Below are positions 41,207 through 51,200 of a stretch of 64,000 nt of DNA, one piece after another. The position numbers and the translations under genes were made by a program. The notes under the pieces are model-generated. The model ran no database searches, was not told the DNA's origin, and was given only the letters and a program-made list of their open reading frames with translations. The DNA is from Semisulcospira habei (lineage: Eukaryota > Mollusca > Gastropoda > Semisulcospiridae): NCBI GenBank assembly GCA_036245525.1, contig BTPG01000001.1, positions 176,191,664 to 176,255,663 of the forward strand, given 5' to 3'. Position 1 is the first letter of the stretch; every line of letters begins with the position of its first letter.

Positions 41207-41624
41207 TTTTTCTAGCAATGAAAACTCCAGTAAAATAAACAAATATCATTCCCACTAGAACAAAGATTATCTCCCCGTTTCTTTGTTCTGGGCTTGGTTG
41301 ATAGTAGTCACTTAGTTTTGGTTTCGGTATAGACATGTCTTCACCCGTGACTAAAAAATACTCACGGATTGCGTCGTCTGTATTTGAAAACGTATGTTGT
41401 GCGTGGCCTTCAAGCCTGAGTTTTTCATTGATGAAATCAAGTTTCTCAATTCTATTCTTTTCGTAATCCTGTTCTGCCTGTGCTAATTTTTCTGACGCTT
41501 CATTATGACGCTTTATTTCTTCTGCAGATTGTTCTCTACCCATTTTAGAAAAGAGATAATTAGAGCCGCTAAACGCCAGAGCGTTGACCATCGCTCCTCC
41601 CACCATAATAGCTATCGTCGCCAT
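41190..41624 (-). CDS. Polinton small membrane protein (144 aa), copy B
   Basis: Same architecture as the copy A protein but nearly identical to C in the first half (SKMGREQSAEE versus SKMGREESAEE). Overlaps the start of the integrase gene by 17 bp. The C-terminal hydrophobic span ends in ARKNGSRK. Frame intact. Confidence 0.6.
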   Translation of the reverse strand: MATIAIMVGGAMVNALAFSGSNYLFSKMGREQSAEEIKRHNEASEKLAQAEQDYEKNRIEKLDFINEKLRLEGHAQHTFSNTDDAIREYFLVTGEDMSIPKPKLSDYYQPSPEQRNGEIIFVLVGMIFVYFTGVFIARKNGSRK

Positions 41625-41635
41625 ATTATTTTTAT

Positions 41636-41866
41636 TTACATAGAAACATTTTCGGGAATAATTCCCTGTTTAACAAGAAGGTCTTTCGTGGCGATTGACG
41701 CTGTTACAACTACAATTAGCTTAGCGCTGTCTTCGAAATCGAGTCTACTGAGGTCTGGTGATTTCATTTTGAGTAGATTTTTTCCCAGCATAGAAAACGT
41801 TACTGCTAATGCACTGATTACTGCAGAGTGATACACAAGATTCATTAAATTCTTTGAGTCATTCAT
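41636..41866 (-). CDS. Polinton 76-aa protein, copy B
   Basis: Starts MNDSKNLMNLVYHSA. It has a hydrophobic N-terminal half (SALAVTFSMLGKNLL), then LSRLDFEDSAKLIVVV, a likely second hydrophobic segment, and KDLLVKQGIIPENVSM. This is the intact form of the gene frameshifted in A. The 11-bp gap to the next gene on the same strand suggests co-transcription. Function unknown. Confidence 0.58.
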   Translation of the reverse strand: MNDSKNLMNLVYHSAVISALAVTFSMLGKNLLKMKSPDLSRLDFEDSAKLIVVVTASIATKDLLVKQGIIPENVSM

Positions 41867-41901
41867 TTCTTAGGCAAGAAAAAATTAAAATAATAAATTT
41901 A

Positions 41902-42399
41902 TTACTGCATGATAAATGGGTCGACAACTTTGGGTATTGTTGGTAATGTGGCGACTTCTGTTTTTGATGATGGAGTGTTTAATTTTTTGGTCACTGTACG
42001 AGTCTGTGGCTTGTATTTTTTGTATAATTGGTAAGCTACAAAACCAGATCCGACAACAAATGCGGCAACTGCATATCTTGCTGTTTCAGAATTAGACTGG
42101 GTTGAAGGTCTTTCACTTTGATGTGTGTGTGACAGGGGTGCCAGTCCTGACGGTCCTACCGGTCCTACCAGTCCTACCGGTCCTACCGGCGGTGTTGACG
42201 GCGGGTCACTTACATGAGCCTTTTCTGTTAGCGCCTGTAGCTGTAACTTTTTCTGCTTGTTCCATTCAGCTAAACGTTTACCTGCCTGAATTCTGCCTTC
42301 ATTTTTAATTTTTGTCACTGTGTGAATCGGGGTCTTGGCAGGATCCGAAACAGGGTTCATCTGTGGGGTCGTTTGGGGGGTCGTCTGTTGGTCGTCCAT
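41902..42399 (-). CDS. Polinton basic single-span membrane protein with collagen-like repeat (165 aa), copy B
   Basis: ATG at 42397-42399 (MDDQQTTPQ). It shares the GRIQAGKRLAEWNKQKK signature and the C-terminal membrane span (about 118-138) with A and C, but the linker is replaced by a run of Gly-Pro-Val type triplets (GPVGLVGPVGPSG, about 80-92) encoded by a 9-12-nt tandem repeat at about 42142-42192. Longer than A (131) and C (133). Its 5' end overlaps the split 171-aa family gene. Confidence 0.55.
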   Translation of the reverse strand: MDDQQTTPQTTPQMNPVSDPAKTPIHTVTKIKNEGRIQAGKRLAEWNKQKKLQLQALTEKAHVSDPPSTPPVGPVGLVGPVGPSGLAPLSHTHQSERPSTQSNSETARYAVAAFVVGSGFVAYQLYKKYKPQTRTVTKKLNTPSSKTEVATLPTIPKVVDPFIMQ

Positions 42400-42539
42400 T
42401 TTTATCAACAAAAAAATTTAATTTCGTAAAATCTACATGGCTGCTAGTTACAATTAATGTTACCAGAGGAGCCAGCAAATTACCAAATCTGTAGAATAAA
42501 AGGCAAGCTAATTTACCAATTGCACTCGTTACAATGGGG
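42305..42539 (-). pseudogene. 171-aa family gene of copy B, 3' part (split by element C)
   Basis: Encodes the C-terminal part from IVTSAIGKLACLLFYRFG onward, joining directly, after removal of C, to the LESNP end of the 5' part at 58417-58739. The intact homologues read SNPIVSSSIGKL across the same point, so the insertion point lies inside the coding sequence. Confidence 0.88.
42534..42539. other. Target-site duplication of element C, left (ATGGGG)
   Basis: ATGGGG precedes the AGAGAAAG terminus; CTGGGG follows the right terminus at 58417-58422. Five of six bases match, and the uninterrupted coding frame of B predicts ATGGGG. Confidence 0.8.
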
Positions 42540-42865
42540 AGAGAAAGTATATAGGAGAATACAACGACACCCATTTAAGAAACAATTGATTTATTTAATC
42601 CTTTCCGTAAATAAACAAACGCACTTGACCAAATTCATTTAACAGATTTATCTGCCCAGTCAGGTCCCCCAACCCCTTGGAAACAAAAGGCTAGTTAAAA
42701 TATCTTCCCGAGAAATACACACCACCCACCCCCACCCCACCCCCCACACACACACACACCCCCACACCCCACCACTCAATGCTGTCAGAGTTGGCCTTCC
42801 TGAGAAATAGTGTCTACTTCCTGTTCATACCACCATAGTAAACAATAGTCCTCTGTGCCCAAATA

Positions 42866-42916
<51 letters not shown>

Positions 42917-43520
42917 CACACAAAACAAATTAGCATTCCTTTTTGTGTCAACGCTTCAATGTATGTCACTAAACCACTATGTCATTTTTCTTACTCTGGG
43001 GCAAACCAAAAATATAGAACAAATCTCTAATATAGGTTATTTCTTAAATGTGGAACACCACGTCGTTCGTAAATGAAACGTCCAACGTGAAAATTTATCT
43101 GTGAAAAGTTTTCACTTCACACATCGTGACTGCTTCGACGCACACGGACATTGCGCTGTTGAACAATCGGCCTTTGTGCTCAAGACTGTCGCGTGATGAA
43201 ACCGGATTCCTGTTGGGTGCAGTTATTGCCGTCATAACCTGTAGGTAGAGACAGCTGTTGTGTAGTCATGTGAGTTTACAAGATTGCATCTATTCCACAA
43301 CCAGAAAGTTGGGCTTGAAAATTGGTTGTGAAACGGTTTCCTGTTTTCGCTCCAGTGGGTGACAATCAGCCTTTCATACAGTTATTTATTACCCTGTCGC
43401 GTGATGCCTTTAAATTGAAACCCACAACTTTAATCCCAGGAGAGACATCAATTATTCAATTTAGTATACACCCCACCATGTTTTACAAGTGTTTTAGATC
43501 ACTCGAGGAGAAAATCGGGG
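42540..43520 (+). repeat. Left terminal inverted repeat of element C
   Basis: 42540-43363 matches 57594-58416 almost without difference. From 43364 to about 43520 the match continues but with many substitutions and gaps (for example GTCGCGTGATGC and AGATCACTCGAGG remain). Contains a (CT)n run at about 42869-42913. Confidence 0.9.
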
Positions 43521-43865
43521 AGTGAGTTGTTAGTTTGAACCAGATCACGGACATTGCCTTGTCCTGTTATGCATTTAAATTGAAACCAGATCACGGACAT
43601 TTGTGTTGCGTGCTGTTTACCCAACCAACATGATAATGGCGGACCTATCTGTGATTTTAGACCTTGCAGCTTCTGGGTGTAAGGTCTAAAATCACAGACC
43701 GCACACCGTCACTGACGTCCAAGTAGGGAGAAAATAAAACCAGACAAGCTTTTCGTAGTCATTATTATAAGGCTTGCGGTGTGAGTGGTTAGTTTGAAAC
43801 CCCTTTTATAACCAGAAAGGCAAGCATAGTGTTTTTGTACAAACAGATTATATTGTGTTTTTAAA
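43521..43865. other. Spacer between left repeat and ATPase of C, with hairpin
   Basis: No gene. AAACCAGATCACGGACATT occurs twice (about 43538 and 43582). A perfect 16-bp stem, TGTGATTTTAGACCTT (43650-43665) with its complement at 43681-43696, encloses a 15-bp loop. The last 25 bp, ATTATATTGTGTTTTTAAAATG, correspond to the ATPase leader that in A and B directly follows the capsid gene. Confidence 0.7.
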
Positions 43866-44471
43866 ATGGACTTAATGACGCACGATTCACATTGCGGCCT
43901 ATTTTGTGGCGCCACTTCGTGTGGGAAGACTGAATTTGTTCTTAACCTCTTACAAACAAGATACCTTCATCATTTCGAAAACATTGTAATATTTTGTCCA
44001 ACAATCAAACACAACAAAGCTTATCACAACCGTTCATTCATTTGGACTGACAACAACATATACTTAGTCGACCCTGAGAAAAAACTGAATGATTACCTGC
44101 TATATTTTTACAAGCAATTTGAAGGACAGCCAACATTGTTCATAGTTGATGACTGTTCTGCAGAGAAAGACATTGTCAAAAAGAGAAACATATTAGCAGA
44201 ACTTGCCTTCAGTGGCAGACATGCAAACATAAGTGTATGGATTCTCACTCAGAAATATAATGCTGTACTGAAAGATTTTCGAGAACAGTTAAAGTTTATC
44301 TGTTTGTTTTACTGTAAGGACCGTGACAGCTTTGAAGACTGTCTCAGAGAGAACGATGTCATTCCAAATAAGCAAGAACGGGATGATGTAAAAAATAAAC
44401 TGAAATCAACTAAGCATCTAAAGCTCATTTTGAAGACAGATCAACCCACTGGGTATGGATTAGTAAATTAA
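43866..44471 (+). CDS. Packaging ATPase, intact (201 aa), copy C
   Basis: Walker A is GATSCGKT (glycine to serine at a non-critical position) and Walker B is unchanged. Starts MDLMTHDSH. It is the first gene after the left terminal repeat, unlike in A and B where it follows capsid. C-terminal KHLKLILKTDQPTGYG is present, as in A. Neighbouring small gene begins about 27 bp downstream. Confidence 0.85.
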   Translation: MDLMTHDSHCGLFCGATSCGKTEFVLNLLQTRYLHHFENIVIFCPTIKHNKAYHNRSFIWTDNNIYLVDPEKKLNDYLLYFYKQFEGQPTLFIVDDCSAEKDIVKKRNILAELAFSGRHANISVWILTQKYNAVLKDFREQLKFICLFYCKDRDSFEDCLRENDVIPNKQERDDVKNKLKSTKHLKLILKTDQPTGYGLVN

Positions 44472-44498
44472 TTTATACTTTTGGGTTTGTCTTTAAAA

Positions 44499-44843
44499 AT
44501 GACAGACAGACAAAATTGGCCTATTAGTGAAATCATAGATATTACACATTGCTTTAAAGATGTTAAATATAAAAGCCAGCTTAATAATAGAGAGTCACCT
44601 GGTAATTTATTTATTATACCAACAACAGTGTATATGTCTGGTAATATAACTTTTTATGTTGATAATCCATTTATTAAAAAAATAACTGTTGATATTAAGA
44701 CACAATCATTTATTATTAATGAATATTATGATGGTTGGTTTACTAAATTGTGTAGTAATTTAGCAAAAGAGCTAAATAAAATAAATTTATATTTTAACGA
44801 TATTACATTTAATAAAATGGTATTACACATACAAAATCAATAA
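44499..44843 (+). CDS. Fast-evolving small Polinton protein (114 aa), copy C
   Basis: MTDRQNWP start after TTTGTCTTTAAAA. The segment NWPI is shared with A, and FKDV and VDIKT with B, so it is intermediate between them. NKMVLHIQ near the end is conserved. High isoleucine/asparagine content reflects AT-rich codons. Function unknown. Confidence 0.5.
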   Translation: MTDRQNWPISEIIDITHCFKDVKYKSQLNNRESPGNLFIIPTTVYMSGNITFYVDNPFIKKITVDIKTQSFIINEYYDGWFTKLCSNLAKELNKINLYFNDITFNKMVLHIQNQ

Positions 44844-44953
44844 TTATAAACACATGTGTAAATAAATTTGTTTATTGTAGGAGTTACAGTCAATAAAGTG
44901 CCATTTTCATTATATAATTTTCTATTTATTTTTTTGTCGGACAAATAAAAAAG

Positions 44954-47900
44954 ATGGACAACCGTCAAAGATTAAGAAACGTGTTTCACACAACTGACTT
45001 ACCTATATATAATATTTACAATGTCTATGAATCAATAGAAAGATCTTTTTTAGTCATACAAAATAACCTTCTTTCTGATAGTGTAAAGATTCAGATTGTT
45101 GCAAAAATAGAATTTGTCAGAGATGTTGGTAAAGTTATTGTAACGTATATCTCGACAAGGCAGCACACAGTTAATTCGAGAAGAGAACTAGAGAAAGTGT
45201 TTAGAGAAAGATTGTTACCAGACTTCCATGAAGCAATTGACAGAGCAGAAATGCAAGGGTCTGGCTGGCATGAAGGCCTTGTACATGAACTACAACTAAA
45301 GCAGTCAAGATATCATCCTATTTTAGGCAAATCATGGATACCACTTCCAACTGAGGTTGCAAAAAAAAAGGCTGTCGTCAATATTCAGAACAATGATAAT
45401 TTATGTTTCATGTGGTGTGTGCTTTCTAAACTTCATTTTGTAAAAACAAAACCTGAACGTGTATCTAACTATACCAAATTTATAAACGAACTCAACTTCA
45501 GTGGCATTGAGTTCCCTGTTAAAATAGAGGACATAGACTTGTTTGAAAAACTAAATCCTGGTATATCCGTGAATGTGTTTGTATGGGATAATCAATCTGA
45601 GAATAAGTTACAGCCAATTAGAGTATCACCAATTGCCCCAACATATAGACAGTCAGAAGATAAACATGTTGATATGTTGCTAATAAGCTCTGGTGATAAC
45701 TTTCACTACACAATTATCAGAAATATGTCACGTCTAATTCATAATCATGTATCAAAACATAATGGTAAACAGGAAGTGTGTAAGAGATGTTTACAAAGAT
45801 TCTCCTCTATTGCAGTGGCACATAAACACATTCTACATTGTAGGTCAGCTGATGACATACAAACTGTACTTAAGTATCCAGAGTCTGGTAGTCAAGTGTA
45901 TTTTAAAAACTATGGGAATCAACAAAAGCTGCCGTTTGTAGTATACGCAGATTTTGAATCACTCGTCGTTCCATATGAAGGTCCAATTCCAGAGTCATTA
46001 CCAAAGACTATAAAATTGAGTGACCAAGTGGTGTGTTCTTTTGGATACATTATTGTTAGGTCAGACGGTCTTCATTCAGAGCCTGTTATCTACAGAGGTG
46101 AAAATGCAGCATGTCTGTTTTTAACAGAAATGAGACATCTGTATAGTCAGGTAGTACAGTATCTCACAACATGTCAGATGCCTTTGGTGATGACAGAAGA
46201 AGACAAACTGAAATTTGATACAGCTGAGATGTGTTGGATTTGTGAACAGCCTCTGGGGGGTGATAAAGTTCATGACCATGATCACATAACTGGATGTTAC
46301 AGAGGTGCTGCACATAGCAATTGTAACTTATTATTAAAAATAATCCTAAGACATATAAGTTACCTATCTTTTTCCACAATCTCAAAGGATATGATTCACA
46401 TATTATCATGCAGGCTGTGGATGAGTCTTACAAAAAAATTAGTTGCATTGCCCAGACAACTGAAAAATACTTGACTTTTAGGTTAGACAAATTAGCATTT
46501 TATGACTCCATGCAACATCTGTCTTTAGGGTTGGCTAGTCTAGCAGAAGGACTGACTGAGTATCCAATAACAAGTAAATATTTTGAGCCAGAATTGATTA
46601 AGAAAGGAGTCTATCCATATGAGTACATCAGTGACTGGGTAGTTTTTGAAGAAACAAGACTGCCACCAAAAGAGAAATTTTATTCTACACTAACTGGTAA
46701 AGGTATTTCTGACTCTGAATATCAACACGCACTTGATGCATGAGGGAAGTTAGGATGTCAGACAATTGGTGATTACCATGACCAGTACTTGAAAGCTGAC
46801 GTTTGTTTGCTAGCAGACGTATTTGAAAGTTACCGTGAGAAGGGTTTGTTACACTACAAACTTGACCCAGCCTGCTACATCACTAGTCCTGGCATGACAT
46901 GGGATGCATTTTTGAAATCCAGTAAGATATTTATAGACCTGTTGTCTGATCGTACGATGGGTGAAATGGTGGAACGTGGATTGAGGGGAGGGATTAGTCT
47001 AGCAGCAAACAATTATGCCAAGGCAAATAATAAATATCTTGATGACTTTGACCCCTCAAAGCCAAGGTCATTTATTACGTACGTGGACGCTAACAATTTG
47101 TACGGATTCGCGATGTGTGAATTATTACCATTAAAAAACTTTTGTTTGTATGATTTGTCACAGTATGGTATAAAAAAATTAACAAAATATATTATGGATC
47201 GAGGTCAAAATGATGAAAAGGGTTGGATCTTTGAAGTAGACCTGGAGTACCCACACCACCTACATGATTACCACAATGATTATCCGTTGGCTGTTGAGAA
47301 AATGAGTATGACGGGGAAAAAAGAAGACACTAAACTTGTACCCAATCTGAATGACAAATTTAATTACGTGTGTCACTATCGCTTGTTGCAGTTTTACATC
47401 AGACACGGGTTAGTACTAAAGAAAGTTCACAGAGGAATTCAATTTGATCAGAGTGCTTTCATGAAAGATTACATAATGAAGAACACCACATTGCGTGCCA
47501 GAGACGGCAACACTGCATTTGACAAAGACTTCTTTAAGCTTATGAACAATGCTTGTTTTGGTAAGACAATGGAAAATCCTCATCACAGAAAAGATGTGAG
47601 ACTAGTCACAACTGAATCAGGTGCAATTAAACTTACAGGTAAGCCCCAGTACACAGGGTATAAAGAATTTCATTCATCATTGTATGCAGTGTCACTCAAA
47701 AAAAAGATTGTTAAACTAGACAAGCCAGTATTCATTGGTATGGCAATTCTTGAGTTGTCAAAATTATTAATGCTTGAATTTTATTATGATTACTTCAAAC
47801 CAAAGTATCCTGAGTGTCGTCTGCTATACACTGACACTGACTCTATGATCATAGACGTATGTACTGAAGACTTTTATGAAGACATGAAAACAGAACTACA

Positions 47901-48378
47901 CATGTATGACACGTCTGATTACCCTAAAGACCATCCACTGTTTAGCACACAAAACAAGAAAGTGCCTGGAAAGTTTAAGGATGAACTAAATGGTGTGCCT
48001 ATAGTTGAGTATGTTGGACTGAGATCAAAAATGTATTCTATACTGCATCAAAAGGGAAGTCAATCCAAAGCCAAAGGTATCAAGAAAACAGCAATAAAAA
48101 ATAAAGACATTCGACATGAACATTATAAGCAAGTATTAGATGGAGAACTGATGCCTGATTATCCAAACAAAACACTGAGGTCAAATAGACACAATATTGA
48201 AATGATCCAAACACATAAGAAGTCTCTAGCAGTAGGGGACACGAAACGAGTGTTTTTCAGTAAGGAAAAAGCTTATGCACCAGGTCATTACAGACTCAAG
48301 TTATCTGAAGAAATAGCTGACGAACTGGTTGATGAACTAATCAATGAGTTAGTTGATGAAATGATTAAAAATGCGTAA
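44954..48378 (+). pseudogene. Protein-primed family B DNA polymerase, broken, copy C
   Basis: Closest to copy A (the same DDFDPSKP and LYGFAMCE wording) rather than B. A base missing near 46343 relative to A and B shifts the frame after the Cys/His cluster; a TGA at 46741-46743 replaces a tryptophan codon. The remaining reading frame 46789-48378 holds motifs LYGFAMCE, NNACFGK and YTDTDSM intact. The C-terminus differs from A and B, ending MIKNA. Confidence 0.87.
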
Positions 48379-49313
48379 CGGTGTCTGGGGGAATAATCTG
48401 TAATTCTTCTCTGACAAATGCCCTCTGAGGCGCAGGCTCATACAGATAATATATTGTTGCGTCTGGACCAGGGATTATTTTTTTTATATTATGAACAGAT
48501 GTTGACCAGATGGGGTCTGTCGCCCTGCGTCTGTCGTCGTTCTCAGCCTCCCCTGGTTGATATAAATATCTCACCTGTTTGGTAAATAAACTTGTGTCTG
48601 GAGGTGGGGTTGGCCCTTTTTTTGGCTCTGCAATTGTTTTCAATTTAATCGCATCAGCAGGCTTAGGGTGTCCTTCATTGTTCATTGCTTTTATCACATG
48701 TGGTAATCTCTTAACCCACTCCGTGTTACGGGTGTCATGCATGAGTTCCTTAGAATACTGGTAACTGAAAAGTTTCTCTGACAACTGTTTATTGAAATTT
48801 TCTACAATTGCCTGTGATCTGTGTACACCTGGAATGCCTCTTCTGACCAGTACACCATGCTTAGCAAATAACTGATTAACTGCACCTTTGAATTCTGATC
48901 CATCATCAACCTGCACTAGTCTGGGGTATCTTAAAGGGCCTCGACCATATATTTTTGTTAACTGTGGTAGCTGTTTTGTCAGATATGGGTTCAGCGTCTT
49001 TATACCTTGAAGCAATGTCTACAACAGTCAGTGCATACTTGTATCGTTTCTTTCTTATTGTGTCATGTGGTAAGAACAGGAGGTCCATTTGGTGTGTGTC
49101 ATTTGGGGTAGTGTTTTCAAAATGGGGTCTTGTTATTTTTCTTGGATCAGGTAAATATATCTGCCAAATTGCCTGTCTCTGTAACCATTGCTTGACTTGA
49201 TTGAGTGTTATATCTCCGCCCACAGTGGCATGTAATTTCTGAATAGCTGTTGCTCCTTTCCAATAGCCTGATGGAGAGTAATATATTTTTGATAGTTTAT
49301 TTTCGGCTGCCAT
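48365..49313 (-). pseudogene. Polinton integrase, frameshifted by an 11-bp deletion, copy C
   Basis: ATG at 49311-49313 (MAAENKL). HQMDLLFL with the first catalytic aspartate is in the upstream frame; about 11 bases are missing near 48955-48965 compared with copy B. The remainder (VQVDDGSEF, AIVENFNK and the C-terminal FVREELQIIP) is in another frame. Sequence is closest to B. Not a homopolymer event, so a real mutation is likely. Confidence 0.85.
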
Positions 49314-49731
49314 TTTTTCTAGCAATGAAAACTCCTGTAAAATAAACAAATGTCATTCCCACTGGAACAAAGATTATCTCCCCGTTTCTTTGTTGTGTGC
49401 TTGGTTTGTAATAGTCACTTAGTTTTGGTTTTGGGATAGACATATCTTCACCCGTGACTAAAAAATATTCCCTGATTGCTTCGTCTGTATTTGAAAACGT
49501 ATGCTGTGCGTGACCTTCAAGCCTGAGTTTTTCATTGATGAAATCAAGTTTCTCAATTCTATTCTTTTCATAATCTTGCTGGGCTTGAGCAAGTTTTTCA
49601 GATGCTTCATTATGACGTTTTAATTCTTCTGCAGATTCTTCTCTACCCATTTTTGAAAAGAGATAATTAGAGCCACTAAATGCCAGAGCATTAACCATAG
49701 CACCTCCTATCATAATAGCTATCGTCGCCAT
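49297..49731 (-). CDS. Polinton small membrane protein (144 aa), copy C
   Basis: Near-identical to B in the N-terminal half, with YKPSTQQRNGEIIFVPVGM close to the C-terminal span. The proline in the span (VPVGMTFVYF) is not in A or B. Overlaps the integrase start by 17 bp. Frame intact. Confidence 0.6.
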   Translation of the reverse strand: MATIAIMIGGAMVNALAFSGSNYLFSKMGREESAEELKRHNEASEKLAQAQQDYEKNRIEKLDFINEKLRLEGHAQHTFSNTDEAIREYFLVTGEDMSIPKPKLSDYYKPSTQQRNGEIIFVPVGMTFVYFTGVFIARKNGSRK

Positions 49732-49742
49732 AATATTTTTAT

Positions 49743-49976
49743 TTACATAGAAACATTTTCGGGAATAATTCCCTGCTTGACAAGAAAGTCTTTTGTCGCA
49801 ATCGACGCTGTAACAACTACAATTAGCTTAGTGCTGTCTTCGAAATCGAGTCTACTGAGGTCTGCTGATTTCATTTTGAGAAGACTTTTCCCCAGCATAG
49901 AATAAGCAACGGTTAGCCCGCTTATTACGGCAGAGTGATAGACGAGGTTCATGATATTATTATTTGCGTCGTTCAT
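49743..49976 (-). CDS. Polinton 76-aa-type protein (77 aa), copy C
   Basis: ATG at 49974-49976 (MNDANNNIMN); a longer non-ATG extension is ignored. Contains LSRLDFEDSTKLIVVV and KDFLVKQGIIPENVSM as in B. Intact. Upstream leader AATTAATTATTTTAATTTTTG is AT-rich. Confidence 0.57.
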   Translation of the reverse strand: MNDANNNIMNLVYHSAVISGLTVAYSMLGKSLLKMKSADLSRLDFEDSTKLIVVVTASIATKDFLVKQGIIPENVSM

Positions 49977-50012
49977 TTTCTTATACCACAAAAATTAAAA
50001 TAATTAATTTAT

Positions 50013-50414
50013 TTACTGCATGTAAAATGAGTCCAAAGGTTTTGACACTGTTGGTAATGTGGAGACTTCTTCTTTTATTTTTGGAGTGCTTGATTTTTTG
50101 GACACTGTTTGAGTCTGTGGTTTGTATTTTTTGTATAATTGGTAACCTACGTAACAGAATCCTACAGCAAATCCAGCAACTATATATTTTGTTGTTTGAG
50201 GGTTAGACTTAGTTGTTTGTCTCTCACTTTGATTAGGGAGTGACGGCTCTGGTGCTGTTGATGGTGGATCAGTTATATTATTTTGTTCTTTTTGAATCTG
50301 TAATTTTTTTTGCCTGTTCCATTCAGCCAGTCTTTTTCCAGCATCAACCCTTCCTTGACTTTTAACCTTAGTCACAGTTTGAACCTGCGTCAAAACTGGA
50401 GTCGTCTCGTCCAT
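50013..50414 (-). CDS. Polinton basic single-span membrane protein (133 aa), copy C
   Basis: MDETTPVLTQ start. Signature GRVDAGKRLAEWNRQKK, plain PST-rich linker (no collagen-like repeat) and span YIVAGFAVGFCYVGY. Resembles A more than B. The 5' end overlaps the 171-aa gene by 47 bp. Confidence 0.55.
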   Translation of the reverse strand: MDETTPVLTQVQTVTKVKSQGRVDAGKRLAEWNRQKKLQIQKEQNNITDPPSTAPEPSLPNQSERQTTKSNPQTTKYIVAGFAVGFCYVGYQLYKKYKPQTQTVSKKSSTPKIKEEVSTLPTVSKPLDSFYMQ

Positions 50415-50883
50415 TTGATACTTCTTTTTCTTCTGCAGTAAAATTTATTTTTGAAAAATCGATATAACTACTAGTTACCATCAAAGTTACGGCAGGTGCA
50501 AGGTAATTGCCAAACTTGTAAAACATGGTACATGCTAATTTGCCAATCGAACTAGAAACTATAGGGTTGCTTTCGAGATCATGAGAAAGGCTGTCAGTGT
50601 CTATTGGTATGAAGTGATTAACAGCTTTTGTGTATAGGTAAATAAGAGACCTGCTTAAATCGCGTGTCATTAGTGAAGCAATATGGTTTTCATATTTAGC
50701 ATGAAGTTTTAATAGTTCGTCAGCGGTGAGAGACTCTATGTCTTCTACCATGTATTGTTTTCCGAGATAAGTCTTTGATTTGCCTGAGACAATAACAGAA
50801 AGAATGCGTTGTTTTTTCGAGTCTAAGTCTTTGTTCTCTACCGCATTGATATCATTAAGAAGAAGTAATTCGTCTTGGTTCAT
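50368..50883 (-). CDS. Polinton helical protein (171 aa), copy C
   Basis: ATG at 50881-50883 (MNQDELLLLNDI). Intact homologue of the gene split in B; nearly the same as A. The LESNPIVSSSIGKL segment covers the point where C entered B. In C this gene's 5' side faces an internal spacer rather than a terminal repeat. Confidence 0.6.
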   Translation of the reverse strand: MNQDELLLLNDINAVENKDLDSKKQRILSVIVSGKSKTYLGKQYMVEDIESLTADELLKLHAKYENHIASLMTRDLSRSLIYLYTKAVNHFIPIDTDSLSHDLESNPIVSSSIGKLACTMFYKFGNYLAPAVTLMVTSSYIDFSKINFTAEEKEVSNGRDDSSFDAGSNCD

Positions 50884-50964
50884 TTTATAATAAAATAAAA
50901 AAAACTTTGCCTGTGAATAACTTATGAAGTTACTGTTCATGTAACTGTCTAGAATAATGTGATC

Positions 50965-51030
50965 TTACTTGATAACTAATTTCAAAGTTACCTACAACTT
51001 ACAAGTAACTTTGACGTTAGTTATCATAAG
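50965..51030. repeat. Long hairpin in the internal spacer of C
   Basis: CTTGATAACTAATTTCAAAGTTAC and, after a 13-bp loop, GTAACTTTGACGTTAGTTATC pair over about 24 bases with few mismatches. It lies between the 171-aa and 208-aa genes, at the place corresponding to the ends of A and B. Confidence 0.75.
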
Positions 51031-51099
51031 TTCTTAACCCAAGTCATAAGACACTCGGACAGATTTCTCAAGTTACAAGGACAACAAGAAAACTTTTTT

Positions 51100-51174
51100 T
51101 TAGTAATAATCTGTTGGTGGGGCTGATGGCATCAAATGAGCAGGCATGACATCTCTTTGCGAAGTGTATGACAA
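51100..51174 (-). CDS. Candidate microprotein with late-domain-like motif, copy C
   Basis: Reads LSYTSQRDVMP and ends PSAPPTDYY, homologous to 29459-29539 of B. The first codon is TTG instead of ATG, and the frame is open upstream into the end of the 208-aa gene (KQVTIGFGN). The PSAP tetrapeptide is retained, but PPEY of B is PPTDY here. An internal ATG would give a 15-residue peptide. Expression is unproven. Confidence 0.35.
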   Translation of the reverse strand: MSYTSQRDVMPAHLMPSAPPTDYY

Positions 51175-51200
51175 AAATAATGGATTACCAAAACCTATCG

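Noticed and set aside
42305..42574. An intact 89-aa gene starting at 42574
   Set aside because: The apparent N-terminus is terminal-repeat sequence of C; the rest is the 3' part of the split B gene.
42869..42913. CT/GA runs considered as a CRISPR-like or satellite array
   Set aside because: Plain dinucleotide microsatellite; no spacers or repeats of CRISPR type. The genome is an animal one.
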